This document shows positions 23,420 through 39,990 of a DNA stretch of 64,000 nt, in pieces; within the stretch, counting starts at the first letter, position 1; every line of letters starts with the position of its first letter. Source of the stretch: Azadirachta indica. Taxonomy: Eukaryota; Streptophyta; Magnoliopsida; Sapindales; Meliaceae. The stretch spans positions 12,620,363 through 12,684,362 of the forward strand of contig CM040449.1 of the NCBI GenBank assembly GCA_022749755.1, in the 5' to 3' direction. The position numbers were made by a program, and so were the translations under genes. The notes under the pieces are model-generated. The model did no database searches. It saw only the letters and a list, made by a program, of their open reading frames with translations, and was not told the DNA's origin.

Positions 23420-25500
23420 ACTATACAAAGATAACACAATGTTCAAAATCATCAAAATAAAGTATAAGCAAAAACATAAATAATAAAAATTAAAGAGCCA
23501 TTTGTAAGTCTACAAGTTATGCAGGTAGAACCAATTAATATTCTACAACAAATGGAAACAATATGAAAAATTAGGGTAACAGCTAAGCTTAGAAATAGAG
23601 ATGAGTAAATAGAGTGAGCTCCCATCAAGCAAACATAATGAGTGATAAAATAAAAACAACTGATTCTGTGAAACATTTTAAGTTTTATTCCTCATCAACT
23701 CATTATTAGTCCTTATTTCAAGTAATATATTACATCATGCAAGCACAATATAAGGAAAAGGTCATTGTGAGCAAAGTAACGATAATTTGGAAAGCATAAA
23801 AAAAAAATAATGGTATCTTAAGAGCAAAAAAGAATTTTTCTATTAAGAATGCACTCAGCTTAAAGCACTTCTGGATAAAAGGCTTGAAAGAGCTTTAAAA
23901 AATGAATTTCTCAAGCAATTGTCTAAGAAACAATTTAGGTTTCTAAAATGCACTCATCAAATTGTCCAAAAAGTTTTTGAATTGAAAAGTTTTTTACTCT
24001 TAAATTAGTAAACTACCATAAAAAGAAAATAGAAGTGCTTTCTATCTACTTAAAAGAGCATTTCATGTTGCCAAAAGCATCCTTAAGTCTTAATTGCACC
24101 ATTGATGTTTTAAACACCATGAATTCCATAAATAGGTGTAGAATGGCCATTTGGTCACTTTCTTGCTGACAACATATAAAGGTAAGAAACAAACATTAAA
24201 AAACTTCTCAAATTTGAGTTAATACATGGTTTTAATAATTCATTACTTAACAAGACAACAAGTAATGGTAAATAAAAAAAATTAAAAAATTATTAAGTAA
24301 CTTACAAAATTATTATCGCCCCCTTTGGAAAATAAACAAGAGAACAAGTTTCAAAGAAAACTCACATCGTCATTTAATAATTAACTACAATATTTAATCC
24401 AACAAGTTACTTAATTACAAAGAGATAAAATTCTACAAACAAATAAATCAACAGGTTACTATATTATTTTTTAGTCCAACAGGTTTCCATAATCTTTAAT
24501 TATAGAAAGACAAAATTCACCAAAAAAACCCACACCAAACTTTAAATCACTAGATATACAAGTGTTAATGAACTGTAATATTTTATTTTAATAAATAAAC
24601 TAATAAAAGAGATAAAAAAATAAATAAATCTCGCCTTAATTGATGTTCAAAAATATTTAGCCAAAAGATGATTATCAAATTTGACCATACAAAGAGAAGT
24701 TTGAGGTTGATTAAAAATTAAAAGAAAACCCAAAAAAAAATCAGATTTGTTAAGATTGACTAAAAATCAAGAGAAACCCGTAGAACTTGCGCAACAGGTA
24801 AATTAAAAAAATTATTTTAAAAATGAAATTAATATTTTAAAATATCAAAAATGGACTATTAATTTCATCTAATGGTCCACAATTTTCACGTTATCAATAT
24901 TGAAAATTTTTTCTCAGCACCGTAGAAACAAAGATATCCCTAAATTTAACTTTCGTCAATTTGATTTATTAAGTATTATTATTTTAATATCTAAATTTAA
25001 GTAAAATAATAAAATAAGATATAATTTCTTCATAATTAACAATTTAGTCCTATTATTTTTAACAGATTAGGGTGCTAATTTTTTACATGATCCATTAACC
25101 TAACTTGAACACAACATGAAATTAGAGGGTTCAAGTTAACTTAAAATATACGATTAATAAATGAGTGACAATAATGTGACGTAAATAATAATTGGTCGAG
25201 TTCAAAGTTAGAGATATTGGAACATGAACCTATTTATGACACAATTAATTATTTGAATAATCATTTTTTGCTAATTCATTTATAATTTAATATATTTATT
25301 TTATTATTTTCACAACTTAAATGTGTTTAATTATATTTTGAATCTTTGAAAAGTAGTTAAAATATTAGAAATGAAAAAGTAATTTATTTAAATTAAAATA
25401 TTAATAATAAATTTAGACAAACTTATATGCTAAAACTGAGATAACTAAGTCGAATAGGTGTCAAAAAGAAAAATTAAATAATAATAATAATGATAAGATA
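23420..25500. other. A+T-rich intergenic DNA
   Basis: No gene or bounded element could be supported. A short tract rich in AAGAGCATTT and AAGTGCTTTC words (about 23820-24090) may be a degenerate MITE, but I could not pair its ends. Confidence 0.4.
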
Positions 25501-25528
25501 AAGAAATGATTAAGCGGTGCGACGGTGT

Positions 25529-25549
25529 TATATATATATATATATATAA
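25529..25549. repeat. (TA)n microsatellite
   Basis: About ten uninterrupted TA units. Confidence 0.9.
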
Positions 25550-25564
25550 GTTTCATTGTTTTTC

Positions 25565-25735
25565 AAAATTGAAAAGAAATACAAAAGAAGGAGGCAAGTG
25601 AAGGCCAAGAGAGAAAGAGAGTAGTAGAGAGAAACAAAGAAGAAATAGAAAGGAAAAAAAGGGGGAAAAGAAAAATAAGGAGAAATATTTTGAAGAAAAA
25701 GGAGAAATACAAGAAAAGGCACTAAGAAGTTAAAT
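25565..25735. other. Long purine tract
   Basis: Over some 150 bases the plus strand is almost entirely A and G (words such as GAGAGAAAGAGAG and AAAAAAGGGGGAAAAG). Such tracts can adopt triplex structure and often lie in 5' leaders, but no downstream gene is recognised. The 64-codon open frame on the minus strand here is only a by-product of the composition. Confidence 0.7.
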
Positions 25736-27830
25736 GGGTATCCAAAAACTTATTGGATAGTGTATTTATGAAATTAGAGTAATTTTATTCTTGTATTTGT
25801 GATATGTATTAGATTTTGAAGAAGTTTTAATAGTAAACTATTGAATCTTGTATTTTAGCAAGTAATACAACAGTAAGAAACCCTTAAATTTTCAAAAATT
25901 AAGCTATTAGGTTGTGAGTGGATACTTTTAAAATATTATGTGTTTCTAATATATTTAAATTAATTATATTGAATGAAAAGTGACATTTAAATTATGCGTA
26001 GTATACAATGATTATGTGAAAGTGATTATTATCTATTTGAATATTATTTGTGATTATTTAAACCATCCCACATGTACTTATTCCTAGTGATAAAGTTAAG
26101 ATCTCCGAGACCCATGGAAATATATGTCTATAATATGAATGTGAATTGTGATCTCTTGGGCGATAATACAAGGGGTTAAGTTTGATTTTCCTGCTTGAGC
26201 GATAATATTTCTGCCAAGCATGATAATTTCCCATATGCTAGTTAGGTGTAATATAAATAGTTTGTCGTGACATATGTTCTCATTATGCAAAAAATGTCTA
26301 TTTACATATGATTTAAAGATATTTTATAGTTCTATAAAAAAAATGTATTTTCTTATAAATTATATCCACTCACTGAATCACAAGTTCATTCTTTTGCCTA
26401 TTTTTCTTATATCTCTCTAGGTCATATAGGATTTCATATAGGGTGCCATTTTAATAAATAAGTTTGAGATCACTCTAAGGATGCTGCATGAAAATATTTT
26501 GAGCATATCATGTATATAATGTATCATGTATATATGTATGTATATCTGCTAGACAGATACATGTGTATGTAAAAGTAATAAAAATCATGTATATATGTTT
26601 GATGAGGCATAGAGCCTCAGTGTATGTTAATGATGGAGGCCTGAGACCATATATATTATTTAGTAATATTTTGTTCTTTAAAAATGTTTTAGATTGGAGT
26701 GTGAAACATTACTCACAAAACACCAAAACCCTTATCTCCTACTTTACTCGAACTCAAGATGATTTAAAAGTGTTAAATGTGCCCCAGACCACTTGGGCTA
26801 TCACGTAGGGGACAATTATTTATGAGTTATGTTAAGTGATATTTATGAAAAAAAAAATTGTTGATGGAAAGCACAGTTGTCTAGCAGGATTTATCCCAGA
26901 TTACCTGAAGGGGTCAGGGCGACTCTTGTCAAAAATGCTTTTAACCTTCTTTTTTTACTTTCTTGATAATAATTTATTTTATAATGATTATAAGAATGTG
27001 TAAATAAAACATGTATAACATTTTATTTAATATATATTTTAAATATTTTCATTGTATTTGCTTAAAGAAATTACCAAGCATATAATTAACATAAATAAAA
27101 GAAAAATAAATATGTATTATATATATTACCATAAAGATAATCAAAATTCTCTTTTAATTTTCTTATCAAAATTAAATTAATATAATGAAAAAGAATAAAA
27201 AAGTATATTTAATTATTCATTCCATTAATGCCACATTAAATTTAATTCATTTATAATTTATTATTTTTTTTTTTTTTATCTAAATTTGTTTTCTTTTTCA
27301 AATATTTCATAAATACTCCTAACCCTTTTTTCTCACAAAATAATTATTTATATTTTTTTAACTTATTCTTAACATTTTAATTTGGATAAAGAATCTAATA
27401 TTTTTTTTTTAAAAAAGTTGCGGGATGTACAAGAATATCCCTTATCTAAATTAAAATACTAAAAATAAATTGGAAAAAATTTAAGTAATTATTTTGTAAC
27501 CAAAAAGATAATAATAAATTATAATATGTGAATTAAATTTATTATTATGTCAATGAAAATAATATAATTTTTAAATTTATATCAAATAAAATATTATATA
27601 TATTTTTAAAAAAATTATGATCATTATATACTAAATTATTACCAAGAAAGGAAAAAAAAATTGAAAAATATTAAGAGCATTCTAGTATATAAGTTTGTTC
27701 AAATTTATTGTTAGCATTTAAATTTAGATTAAATTATATTTTTATTTCTAAATTTTTTAAAATAATAAAATAAAATAAATTTTTTTAAATAACATTTTAG
27801 TTCCTAATATAGTAATATTTAGGGATGACC
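25736..27830. other. Unassigned non-coding region; 25.7-26.95 kb is LTR-like or transcript-like
   Basis: The segment 25740-26950 is less A+T-rich than its flanks and ends with GGCTATCACGTAGGGGAC and GGATTTATCCCAGATTACC words reminiscent of retrotransposon LTRs. I found no second copy, primer-binding site or target duplication. From 27000 on the sequence is A+T-rich and featureless. Confidence 0.35.
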
Positions 27831-27832
27831 AA

Positions 27833-27990
27833 AATCTCAGTAGGCTGAGTGCTCGCCCGTTTGAGTTGGAGATAGAGATGAAATTTTGGATTTAAATGAA
27901 AATTAGGTTAAGGATGGCGATGAGGACCCATTCTTGTTTTAAAATCGAGTTCGAGACAGGGATGAGACTCGCCTATTCCATGCAATAAAA
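27833..27990. mobile_element. hAT-type terminus remnant
   Basis: TAGGGATGACCAAAATCTC followed by GC-richer text with GCTCGCCCGTTTGAGTTGG and GGATGGCGATGAGGACCC resembles the ends of the hAT element at 48258-52564 (TAGGG-TGG and GGGATGAGGATGG words). No opposite end or transposase is nearby, so this is a solo or truncated end. Confidence 0.5.
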
Positions 27991-28499
27991 GTAAAAAAAA
28001 AAAATTTAATTATACATACATCCATCTTATTTGATAAATGGTTATAAAAGGTTTATATTTTTCATTTTAGTCAATAAAATCCTTCAAAAAAGTTATAATT
28101 TTTTAATTTAATCAATTAAATCCTTCATATATTATTTTATGTTTTACTTTTTTTTTGAAAACTTAATTATAATTACTAATACATAAGTTAAATTATTAAT
28201 TAATAGTTAAGTAATAAAAATTGTGTAAAAATTAAATACATTTTTTTAAACTTTTAAAATTAATTTTTAAAAAATATATTCGTAATCAAATTTATTTTAT
28301 TAGAATTTAAAAATTATAATATTATAATAAATTTGTTATTCCTTCAAATAATTATAAAGAAAAATAATAATAAAATTATTTTTAAATAATTATTAAAGAT
28401 AAAATTATTATAGATTATTATTACTGATAATAATAATTACAACTATTAAATTTTTATTTTTTAAATTAATAAAATTATTTTATATCAATATAATAATTC

Positions 28500-29040
28500 A
28501 AAAGTAATATTTTAATTATATAAATTAAATATGTATTCTTAGTTAAATAATATTTTTGATTATTTTTATTTGTAATAGACATAACATATGTATATTTTTA
28601 TATTTTTATATTAATTGCAAGCATCATGTTTTCCCATAAAAATATAATGAATATAATATAATTTTTTTAATAGATATATTATGTATAAGAAATAAAATAT
28701 TAAAAATATTTCATTTAATTTTTTTAATACATATCATATTATTATTAAGAAAGTAAGAGAAGAACATTAAAAATAGTTTAACATATTAGTTTGATTTAAT
28801 TCATTGTTAGAATTTTTTAATAATATTATTTTTTTTTTAAAATTTTTATTAAAATAATAAATTAAAAATTAATTTTAATGTTTTAGTCTTTTTTTTAAAC
28901 AAAGTAGGAATTAAATTATTATCATTAAAAAATATATCTTATTTTATTATTTTATTAAAATTTAGAGATAAAAATAATAATAATTTAACAGATCAACTGA
29001 TAAGGTATCTGTTATTTTTTCATACTCTAAAAATATTTAT
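28500..29040. repeat. Diverged relative of the 31.4-33.1 kb fold-back family
   Basis: The order of words TTCATTGTTAGAATTTTTTAA, TTTTTATTAAAATAATAAATT, GGAATTAAATTATTAT and AATTTAGAGATAAAAATAATAA follows the right arm of the fold-back element (32.6-32.96 kb) in the same orientation. The ends are not clear. Confidence 0.55.
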
Positions 29041-29049
29041 TTTTGCTCA

Positions 29050-31360
29050 AACTTGGATATATGGTTAAGGATATGTGTCAATATCCGTATGAATTTTCTT
29101 GATAATGATATATTGATTGTCTATTTTACTCCCTAAATCAATTATTATAAAGCGGCGGTCTGTAACTAAATTGAAGTGCGTGAGATAACGAAGCGGCGCA
29201 ATAGACCAACTTAAATAATGTGAGAGCGATCGTCGATTTGGTAGCGGGCATAATATTCTTTTAGTCCCTAACTCTGAAAACCTAACAAATGAGGACATCG
29301 TTTCTTCATTCTTAACAATTTAATCCACGGAAAATAGGTAAAAAGTTAGAGCATGACAACTAAATTGTTGATATCGAGTAAATTATATTTTATTTTATTA
29401 TTTTATAAAATTTTGGGACAATAATGTTATTATATCTTTATTAATTCAATAATTTGGTTTTCCTATGCAAGTGGCTAATATTCTTATAAGAGACATTCTA
29501 AGGATGGAGGGGAATAAAAGGAGAATTTCATTGACGTTTTTAAGTTTTTCAAAAGATCAAATAAATGCAAAAGTAAAAAAATTATCATCAATATCATCAA
29601 TAGAGAATAATTAGTTCACATTATTATAAAAAAATTTGGGTTTTAAAATTAACTAATAAAATGTTTAGGGAACAATTGTTATATTATCTAAATTTTTTTT
29701 AATCTATTTGTTTAAAAAATAGATGGTAATCAATATTCTAAAATAAAAATGAAAAATTGTTGGAATAAAATATTAGGGAAAATTATAAAATACATTTTTA
29801 AAAATTGTTTATGAAATAGTTAGAGTACTTTATTTAACAATAACAATCACTCCATACAAATATTCTAAAATTATAGTAAATGGTGCTAACACTTTAAATA
29901 GTTCATAACGATATATATTCAAGAAAAATTACAAATACCAATTAAGGAAAACTGAAAAATACTAAAATAATATTTTTATGTTACCTTTACAAGATTTAAG
30001 AAAAATCTTATTCATATTATGCAAACAGTCTATCAACTATATTTTTCTAAATTTTTTTCCAAAATAATACAAAAAAATTTAGAAAACAATTTCAAGCACA
30101 TTCTAATTTTCCGTCTGTTTATGATAATCGGATTTAATCATAATAGTTTGATATTATTTCTTTTTTATTGATACTTTGATAAACTTTAGGGACCCAAAAG
30201 TAATTATCCTGAAGAATTTATCCTTCTATGCCCAACATGAAGATAGTGGCAGCCTTTGCCCAACTAGGAGAAGAATTATATAAAGGACAACTTAGCATAG
30301 CATCCATTGGGCTGTCTTATCCAATTTAATGTATTTTGTATTAAATTTAAATTTTCTTAGTTGTACTCTAAATATTTTGTTTTTAATACATTTTTCATTA
30401 AAAATTTTCAATTTCTTAGTTGTATGAACTAAATATTTTGTTATGTTATTTAATTTAATTTAATTTAATTTATATATTTGAATAAAGATTACTTGTAAAG
30501 TGATTAATTAATAACATTGAAATAAATAAATAGTCAAATTTCATTGAATCAAATTTAACGAGTTTTGTCAAAAGTAGAGTCCCCATTTGTTAAAACAAAG
30601 TATACTAGGTTGGTTGAAAGTGTTAAAAGCAAAAATACTTGAATATATATTTATGTATTGTTTGTAATTCTTTTAAGACTTTTTGTAAAAGTATGTTAAA
30701 ATTTTTTATATTAGCAATTAAGCATTTTACAAGTATTATTGTAATTAATATAAAATTTTGAACAAAATTTTTTGAAGTAAAACTATCATAAGTGAATTTT
30801 CTAACATTTATTTAGTTATTATAAATAATTTTTGAAAAAATATAATTATTTTAATACACAAATTTTAAAGGTTATATTATAAGAAAATAATGTCAAATTT
30901 ATACAACTTTTAAAATAAAATAAGGATATTTTAAACAATTTAACATTTTAAAAAAGTTTTATTCTGAAAACCTCAAAATTCAATAACAAAAATTTCAAAA
31001 ATTCATTTTTGATACTAATCAAATGACACAAAAAATTAAAATACATTTTTTACTATTAAAAAATAATTTTTTCAATTAATGGAAATATCAAATCAAATGT
31101 ATACTTAATTTTTATACAGTATTAGTTACATTTTTTAAGAATTGTATAACTTCTAATATTATATTTATCAATATATATATATATATATATACATACACGT
31201 ATAAAGAAGTATTGACAACTCATATTTTTATATATATATTTATATTCATTTATAAATTATTAATTTTATGCACATTTTACTATTAATACTAAAATCTAAT
31301 ATATATATTAATTATAACTAATATATATTATATTTAATTTCAATCTATCTAATTCCTTAT
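29050..31360. other. A+T-rich intergenic DNA with one GC-richer patch
   Basis: A GC-richer patch at about 29145-29260 (GCGGCGGTCTG, CGAAGCGGCGC, GCGATCGTCG) stands out but matches nothing I recognise. Another patch lies at 30185-30315. The rest is low-complexity sequence, with a (TA)n run at about 31172-31191. Confidence 0.4.
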
Positions 31361-31367
31361 AAATATT

Positions 31368-33086
31368 AGGAAAAATAACTTATACCTCCCTAATGTTTGG
31401 GGGAATAGAAACTTACCCTTTGATATTTAGGAAAAAAACAAATATCCCTTAAGTTTGAACAAATATACAGATACCCTCCTCTTAACTTTTGTTTCGGTCT
31501 GATTAGTTAAATATTATTTATATTCCTAAACTTTTAAATAATCATAAATTAAAGAATAATTATTTTAATTATAATAACTTAGTCCCTATTCTAATATTTT
31601 TTTATAATTTATATTTTATAATTATAACAATTTAATCTCTAATTTAATATTTTTAACAAGATATTAAGAGCTAAATATTTTTTAATTTATTGTTTTAATA
31701 AAAATTTTAAAAAATTATAATTAAAAAATTCTAACAATGAAATAGACCGAATTCGTATGTTAAAATATTTTTAACTCTCTACTTTTATTTTCTTAATAAT
31801 AATTTGATATTTAATTGTAAAAAAAAAAATTACAACATTTTTTTACTATTTTATTTTTATGTACACTATATTCATTTAAAAATTATGTTAAATTCATTAT
31901 ATTTATTATAAAAATATATAAATAAAACATATAAAAGAAGAAAATTTGATATCGTTTGTTAATAGAAATAGTAATTAAATATATTTTATATTATTGTTAA
32001 ATAATATACTTTAATTTTAATAAAAATATATAAAAAAAAAAGAGCACACACATACACATATAGAACACGTACTTTTTTTATTTATACTTTCATAATTTTT
32101 TAAAGAAAACATAATAAAAAATTAAATAATTTTTAAATGAATATATTATATATACAAATAAAATGTCACAATAATATTTTATTGAAATTTTTTTTATAAT
32201 TGAATATTAAATGATTACTAAAAAAGTAAAAGAAAAAATTAAAATTATTTAAGTGTATGGGTTTGATCTAACTCATTATTAGAATTTTTTTAATAATAGT
32301 ATTTTTTAATTTTTTATTGAAATAATAAATTAAAAAATTATTTAATTCTTAATATATTTGTAAAATATTAAAATAAAGACTAAATTGATATAATAAAAAA
32401 AATTATGTCTAAATTATTAATATATATAAAAGTTTAGGAGATACAAATAATATTTATTTAATTGGTCAACTAATGATATTTAATTACTCATTTTATTAAC
32501 AAATGATATAAAATTTTCTTCTTTTATATATTTTATTTATATTTTTATAATAAATATAATGAATTTAACATAATCTTTTAAATAAATATAGTATATATAA
32601 AAATAAAATAGTAAAAAAATATTTTAAAATTTTTTTGACAATTAAATATCAAATTATTATTAAAAAAATAAAAGTAAAAGTAAAAGATTAAACATATTTT
32701 AGCATATGAGTTCGGTCTACTTCATTGTTAGATTTTTTTAATTATAATTTTTTAAAATTTTTATTAAAATAATAAATTAAAAAATTATTTAGTTCTTAGT
32801 ATCTTATTAAAAATGTTAAAATAGGAACTAAATTATTATAATTATAAAATATAAATGATAAAAAATATTAGAATAGAGGTTAAGTTATTATAATTAAAAT
32901 AATTATTTTTTATTTTTAATTATTTAAACATTTAGGGATTCAAATGATATTTAATTAATCAATCTCGAAACTGAAATTAATGGCTATATGTATGTTTATC
33001 TAAATTTAAAAAAGTATTTAATTTTTTTCGAATATTAAAGGGTCAGTATCTATTCTCCAAACACCAAGGAATATGTCAATTTTCCT
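31368..33086. mobile_element. 1.72-kb fold-back (long inverted repeat) element
   Basis: Ends AGGAAAA and TTTTCCT are flanked on both sides by AAATATT (31361-31367 and 33087-33093). The left arm from 31368 to about 31990 matches the complement of the right arm from 33086 back to about 32480 in order, including the words TTAGTTAAATATTATTTATA, AATAATTATTTTAATTATAA and AATTTGATATTTAATTGT, with modest divergence. Inside, 32100-32480 is a second, direct copy of the right-arm unit. No coding sequence is present. A transcript of this region would fold into a very long hairpin. Confidence 0.75.
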
Positions 33087-33093
33087 AAATATT

Positions 33094-33675
33094 ATATAAA
33101 GGTTAAAGCCTACAGTTCTGTCACCATATATATATATATATATTTACTAATTACGCGTTCATGTACTACGCATGACGCCTAAACAAAAGGCATCAAGGAT
33201 ATGGACCAACGCATACGAAGAAAATGTTGGAGTCAAATGTAATAAAATAATAAAATAATAATAAAAAATTAATTTTTTAAAAAATATAAATAATTTCCTC
33301 GAAGTTCACAACGTCGTCCTCTTCAACAAACACCCAAAAGAAAGATAACCGTCGAATCAGATCCTCGTCGAAAGCCGACGAAAGTCGTTATCACGCTATC
33401 TTCAGTGACGACCACCAACTCTATCTCTCACTCTTTGCCCGCCACGTGTCCTTTCACTCTTCCGTTTCCTCCCGATAACTCAATCCTCTTCTCTGCTGCT
33501 AACCACTCTCATCCATCCGTCATATTTATCCCCTCTCGAACGCTGCGCTGGCTTACATTTGCATTTGCGTTGTCTCTTAAGTTTCTTCTGTTTTGTTGAA
33601 ACGCAGCGTTTCGTTCCCTTTTCCCTTTTTTTTTTTGGTGTTCCTTCGTTTGGTTTTTCGGAGCCGTCGACGACG
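33094..33675 (+). promoter_or_regulatory. Promoter and 5' leader of cytosolic FBPase
   Basis: Composition shifts to mixed GC about 300 bp upstream of the start codon. A (TA)n run lies at 33127-33142. A G-box/ABRE-like GCCACGTGTC occurs at 33441-33450. A pyrimidine-rich leader with a T10 run lies at about 33617-33636. The transcription start cannot be fixed from sequence alone. Confidence 0.55.
33443..33448. promoter_or_regulatory. G-box (CACGTG) upstream of FBPase
   Basis: CACGTG within GCCACGTGTC, 228 bp upstream of the start codon. It is a known binding site for plant bZIP and bHLH factors linked to light, sugar or ABA responses. Activity here is inferred. Confidence 0.55.
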
Positions 33676-38283
<4,608 letters not shown>

Positions 38284-38460
38284 GTGTATCATTTTCATCT
38301 TTCATGCTCACTCTGCTTACATACCTTACAAGATTCCATTTCTGATCAACTTTCTGTAACATAACTTCCAATAAACTCCTTTTCTCTACTGAAATGACAC
38401 AACTAATTGGTGGATAAATTATGTCCGCCCTATGTATTTTGAATAAAAATGAAGGTGAAT
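38284..38460 (+). other. FBPase 3' untranslated region with AATAAA signals
   Basis: AATAAA occurs at 38370-38375 and again in GAATAAAAAT near 38441-38450. The stretch 38348-38367 repeats 20 bases that also occur in intron 11 (38104-38123). Confidence 0.6.
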
Positions 38461-38511
38461 GTTTCAATTTGGTTATTTTTTTATTATGAAATTTACAATA
38501 AATGAAACTCA

Positions 38512-38690
38512 CTCACCTCTTCTTACCTTTTCTCTCTTTTTGTTCACACCCTTTCTTACTTTTCTCTTCTTATTTCTTTTTTGGTTGTTTTCCTTGCTTT
38601 TCTTGCCCTCTCCTTTTCTTAATTTTCTTATTTTGTCTCTCTTTCTTTCATACCCCAGTGTACTTTTCTTACATACTTTTTAAAAAATTC
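38512..38690. other. Long pyrimidine tract
   Basis: A C/T-rich tract of about 180 bases (many TTTCTCTC and CCTTTTCTT words) lies downstream of FBPase. Two overlapping open frames here encode only Phe/Leu/Ser runs and are compositional artefacts. Confidence 0.7.
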
Positions 38691-38814
38691 ATCAAAATAT
38701 CTATTATTGTCGGTAAAAATACTTTAATTACTGTTTTAATTAATGTATGATTATATATGGGACTAAAATTCATTTTTCATACTAATTAAATTAGTAAACA
38801 TTGAAATCAATATT

Positions 38815-38982
38815 CCCCACTTCTAAACTTAATACCCATCACTCTTAAGTTTTAATTAATATCCTATCGCCTTTATTATAATCTCTGATATTATTAAAAG
38901 TTATTTTTAGAGATAATGATAGAGGGTAATGGAGTATTAATCATAATTTAGAAGGTAATGGAGTATCAAGTCTAAAAGTAGG
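38815..38982. mobile_element. Small fold-back MITE, about 168 bp
   Basis: The left arm CCCCACTTCTAAACTTAATAC pairs with the right-arm complement (CCTACTTTTAGACTTGATAC), and the match continues through TAATATCCTATCGCC / TAATACTCCATTACC to a centre near ATCTCTGATATTATTAAAAG at about 38890-38910. It has no coding capacity. The superfamily was not assigned. Confidence 0.65.
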
Positions 38983-39550
38983 ACATGCAGGGCATTCTCT
39001 CTATCTCTCTCTATTTTTTTTTAATTGAGTATTTACTAAATAATTAAAATTGGTAGGCATTTTTAAAGTAATTAATTAAATAAAAGTATTTGTAATTTTC
39101 AATTGCATACTTAGTACTTACATGACAGCGAATTTTCACATACATTCCTAAGCTGGTATTATCAATTTCTTCCCCCGAAGTTTTGCATATTCTCAAATTT
39201 ATGGCTAAAATTGGCAAACTCCTTCCTTCTGACACAACCATCGTTAGTATGGTTAACAAACATAAGGGCAGATTACTCAAATATTCTTGAAGGACATTTC
39301 AGAAAGCTAACAATGTCAAATTAGTGGCCTGAACTCAAAAAATCCCATTGGGTTTGAATGAAAGAAGTCAGAAAGTGTTCAATGATCCATTTATATTCAC
39401 AAGGAAGAAAATGTATTAAACAGTTAGAGGAGTTCATTTACCTTCAACGGTCAAAAATAGTCAAGAAGAAGTTGCCTAATAAAATCTCCTTCAAAATTGA
39501 GCTCTCTCTCTTATTTCACCATTTACATTCACACTCAGAAAGAAGTAAAA

Positions 39551-39990
39551 ATGTCACCTTCCTCAAATGTAGTGGCACCATAAATGGAGGTGTGATTCAT
39601 ATGCATAATAGATAATGCATGTGTGGTGAAAAAGCAATAATTAAGGTATTTGAAAATGATAGAAAAAGCAATAATTAAGGTATTTGAAAATGATAGAAAT
39701 CCCAACAAAATATAATTCATTTGCCAAATCAGGAAGTGTATTTCTTTCAGTGGTGGAGACCAAGTGAAGATGAATACACGCCAAGCAATAGACAAAGCAA
39801 CAATGATGATAACTTAGAAAGCTTGGTGGAGAATCTGAAGCAAATTTCCACGGAACTGATGATGAGTACAAGCAAGATGCAGATGCATGCCAATGAGCAG
39901 AATGGAATGAAGATGGTTATGTTAATGAATGTTTTATTTTTCCTTGCCTCCATATGTAATCTGATGGTAGCTACAATAGTTAGGAAGTAA
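39551..39990 (+). pseudogene. GRF-type zinc-finger protein, broken by a 34-bp tandem duplication
   Basis: Plant GRF zinc-finger proteins of this type have a C-x-C-G start, a second Cys pair ending in an FFxWW motif, a coiled coil and a C-terminal membrane helix. Here CMCGEKAIIKVFENDRNPNK is readable from 39616. After the frame is broken, FFQWWRPSEDEY follows (about 39741-39776), then a polar helical segment (LESLVENLKQISTELMMS) and a hydrophobic end (LMNVLFFLASICNLMVA) before the stop at 39988. A perfect 34-bp tandem duplication (39629-39662 and 39663-39696) shifts the frame, and TAA stops occur at 39581 and in the finger. It is a decayed gene; relatives often lie near DNA transposons. Confidence 0.6.
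39629..39696 (+). repeat. Perfect 34-bp tandem duplication
   Basis: Two identical, directly adjacent 34-base units starting AAAAAGCAATAATT. The identity implies a recent event. Confidence 0.95.

Noticed and set aside
25528..25722. Minus-strand open frame rich in Phe, Leu and Ser
   Set aside because: It is a by-product of the purine tract on the plus strand.
33405..33599. Possible upstream open frame before FBPase
   Set aside because: It begins at GTG, not ATG, and is simply stop-free leader or promoter sequence. The FBPase start at 33676 matches the conserved family N-terminus.
38459..38750. Two overlapping plus-strand open frames downstream of FBPase
   Set aside because: They translate a C/T-rich tract into Phe/Leu/Ser runs; there is no domain and no conserved start.
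39535..39953. Minus-strand open frames of 68 to 86 codons
   Set aside because: They are antisense to the GRF zinc-finger pseudogene, whose FFQWW motif and membrane helix are on the plus strand.
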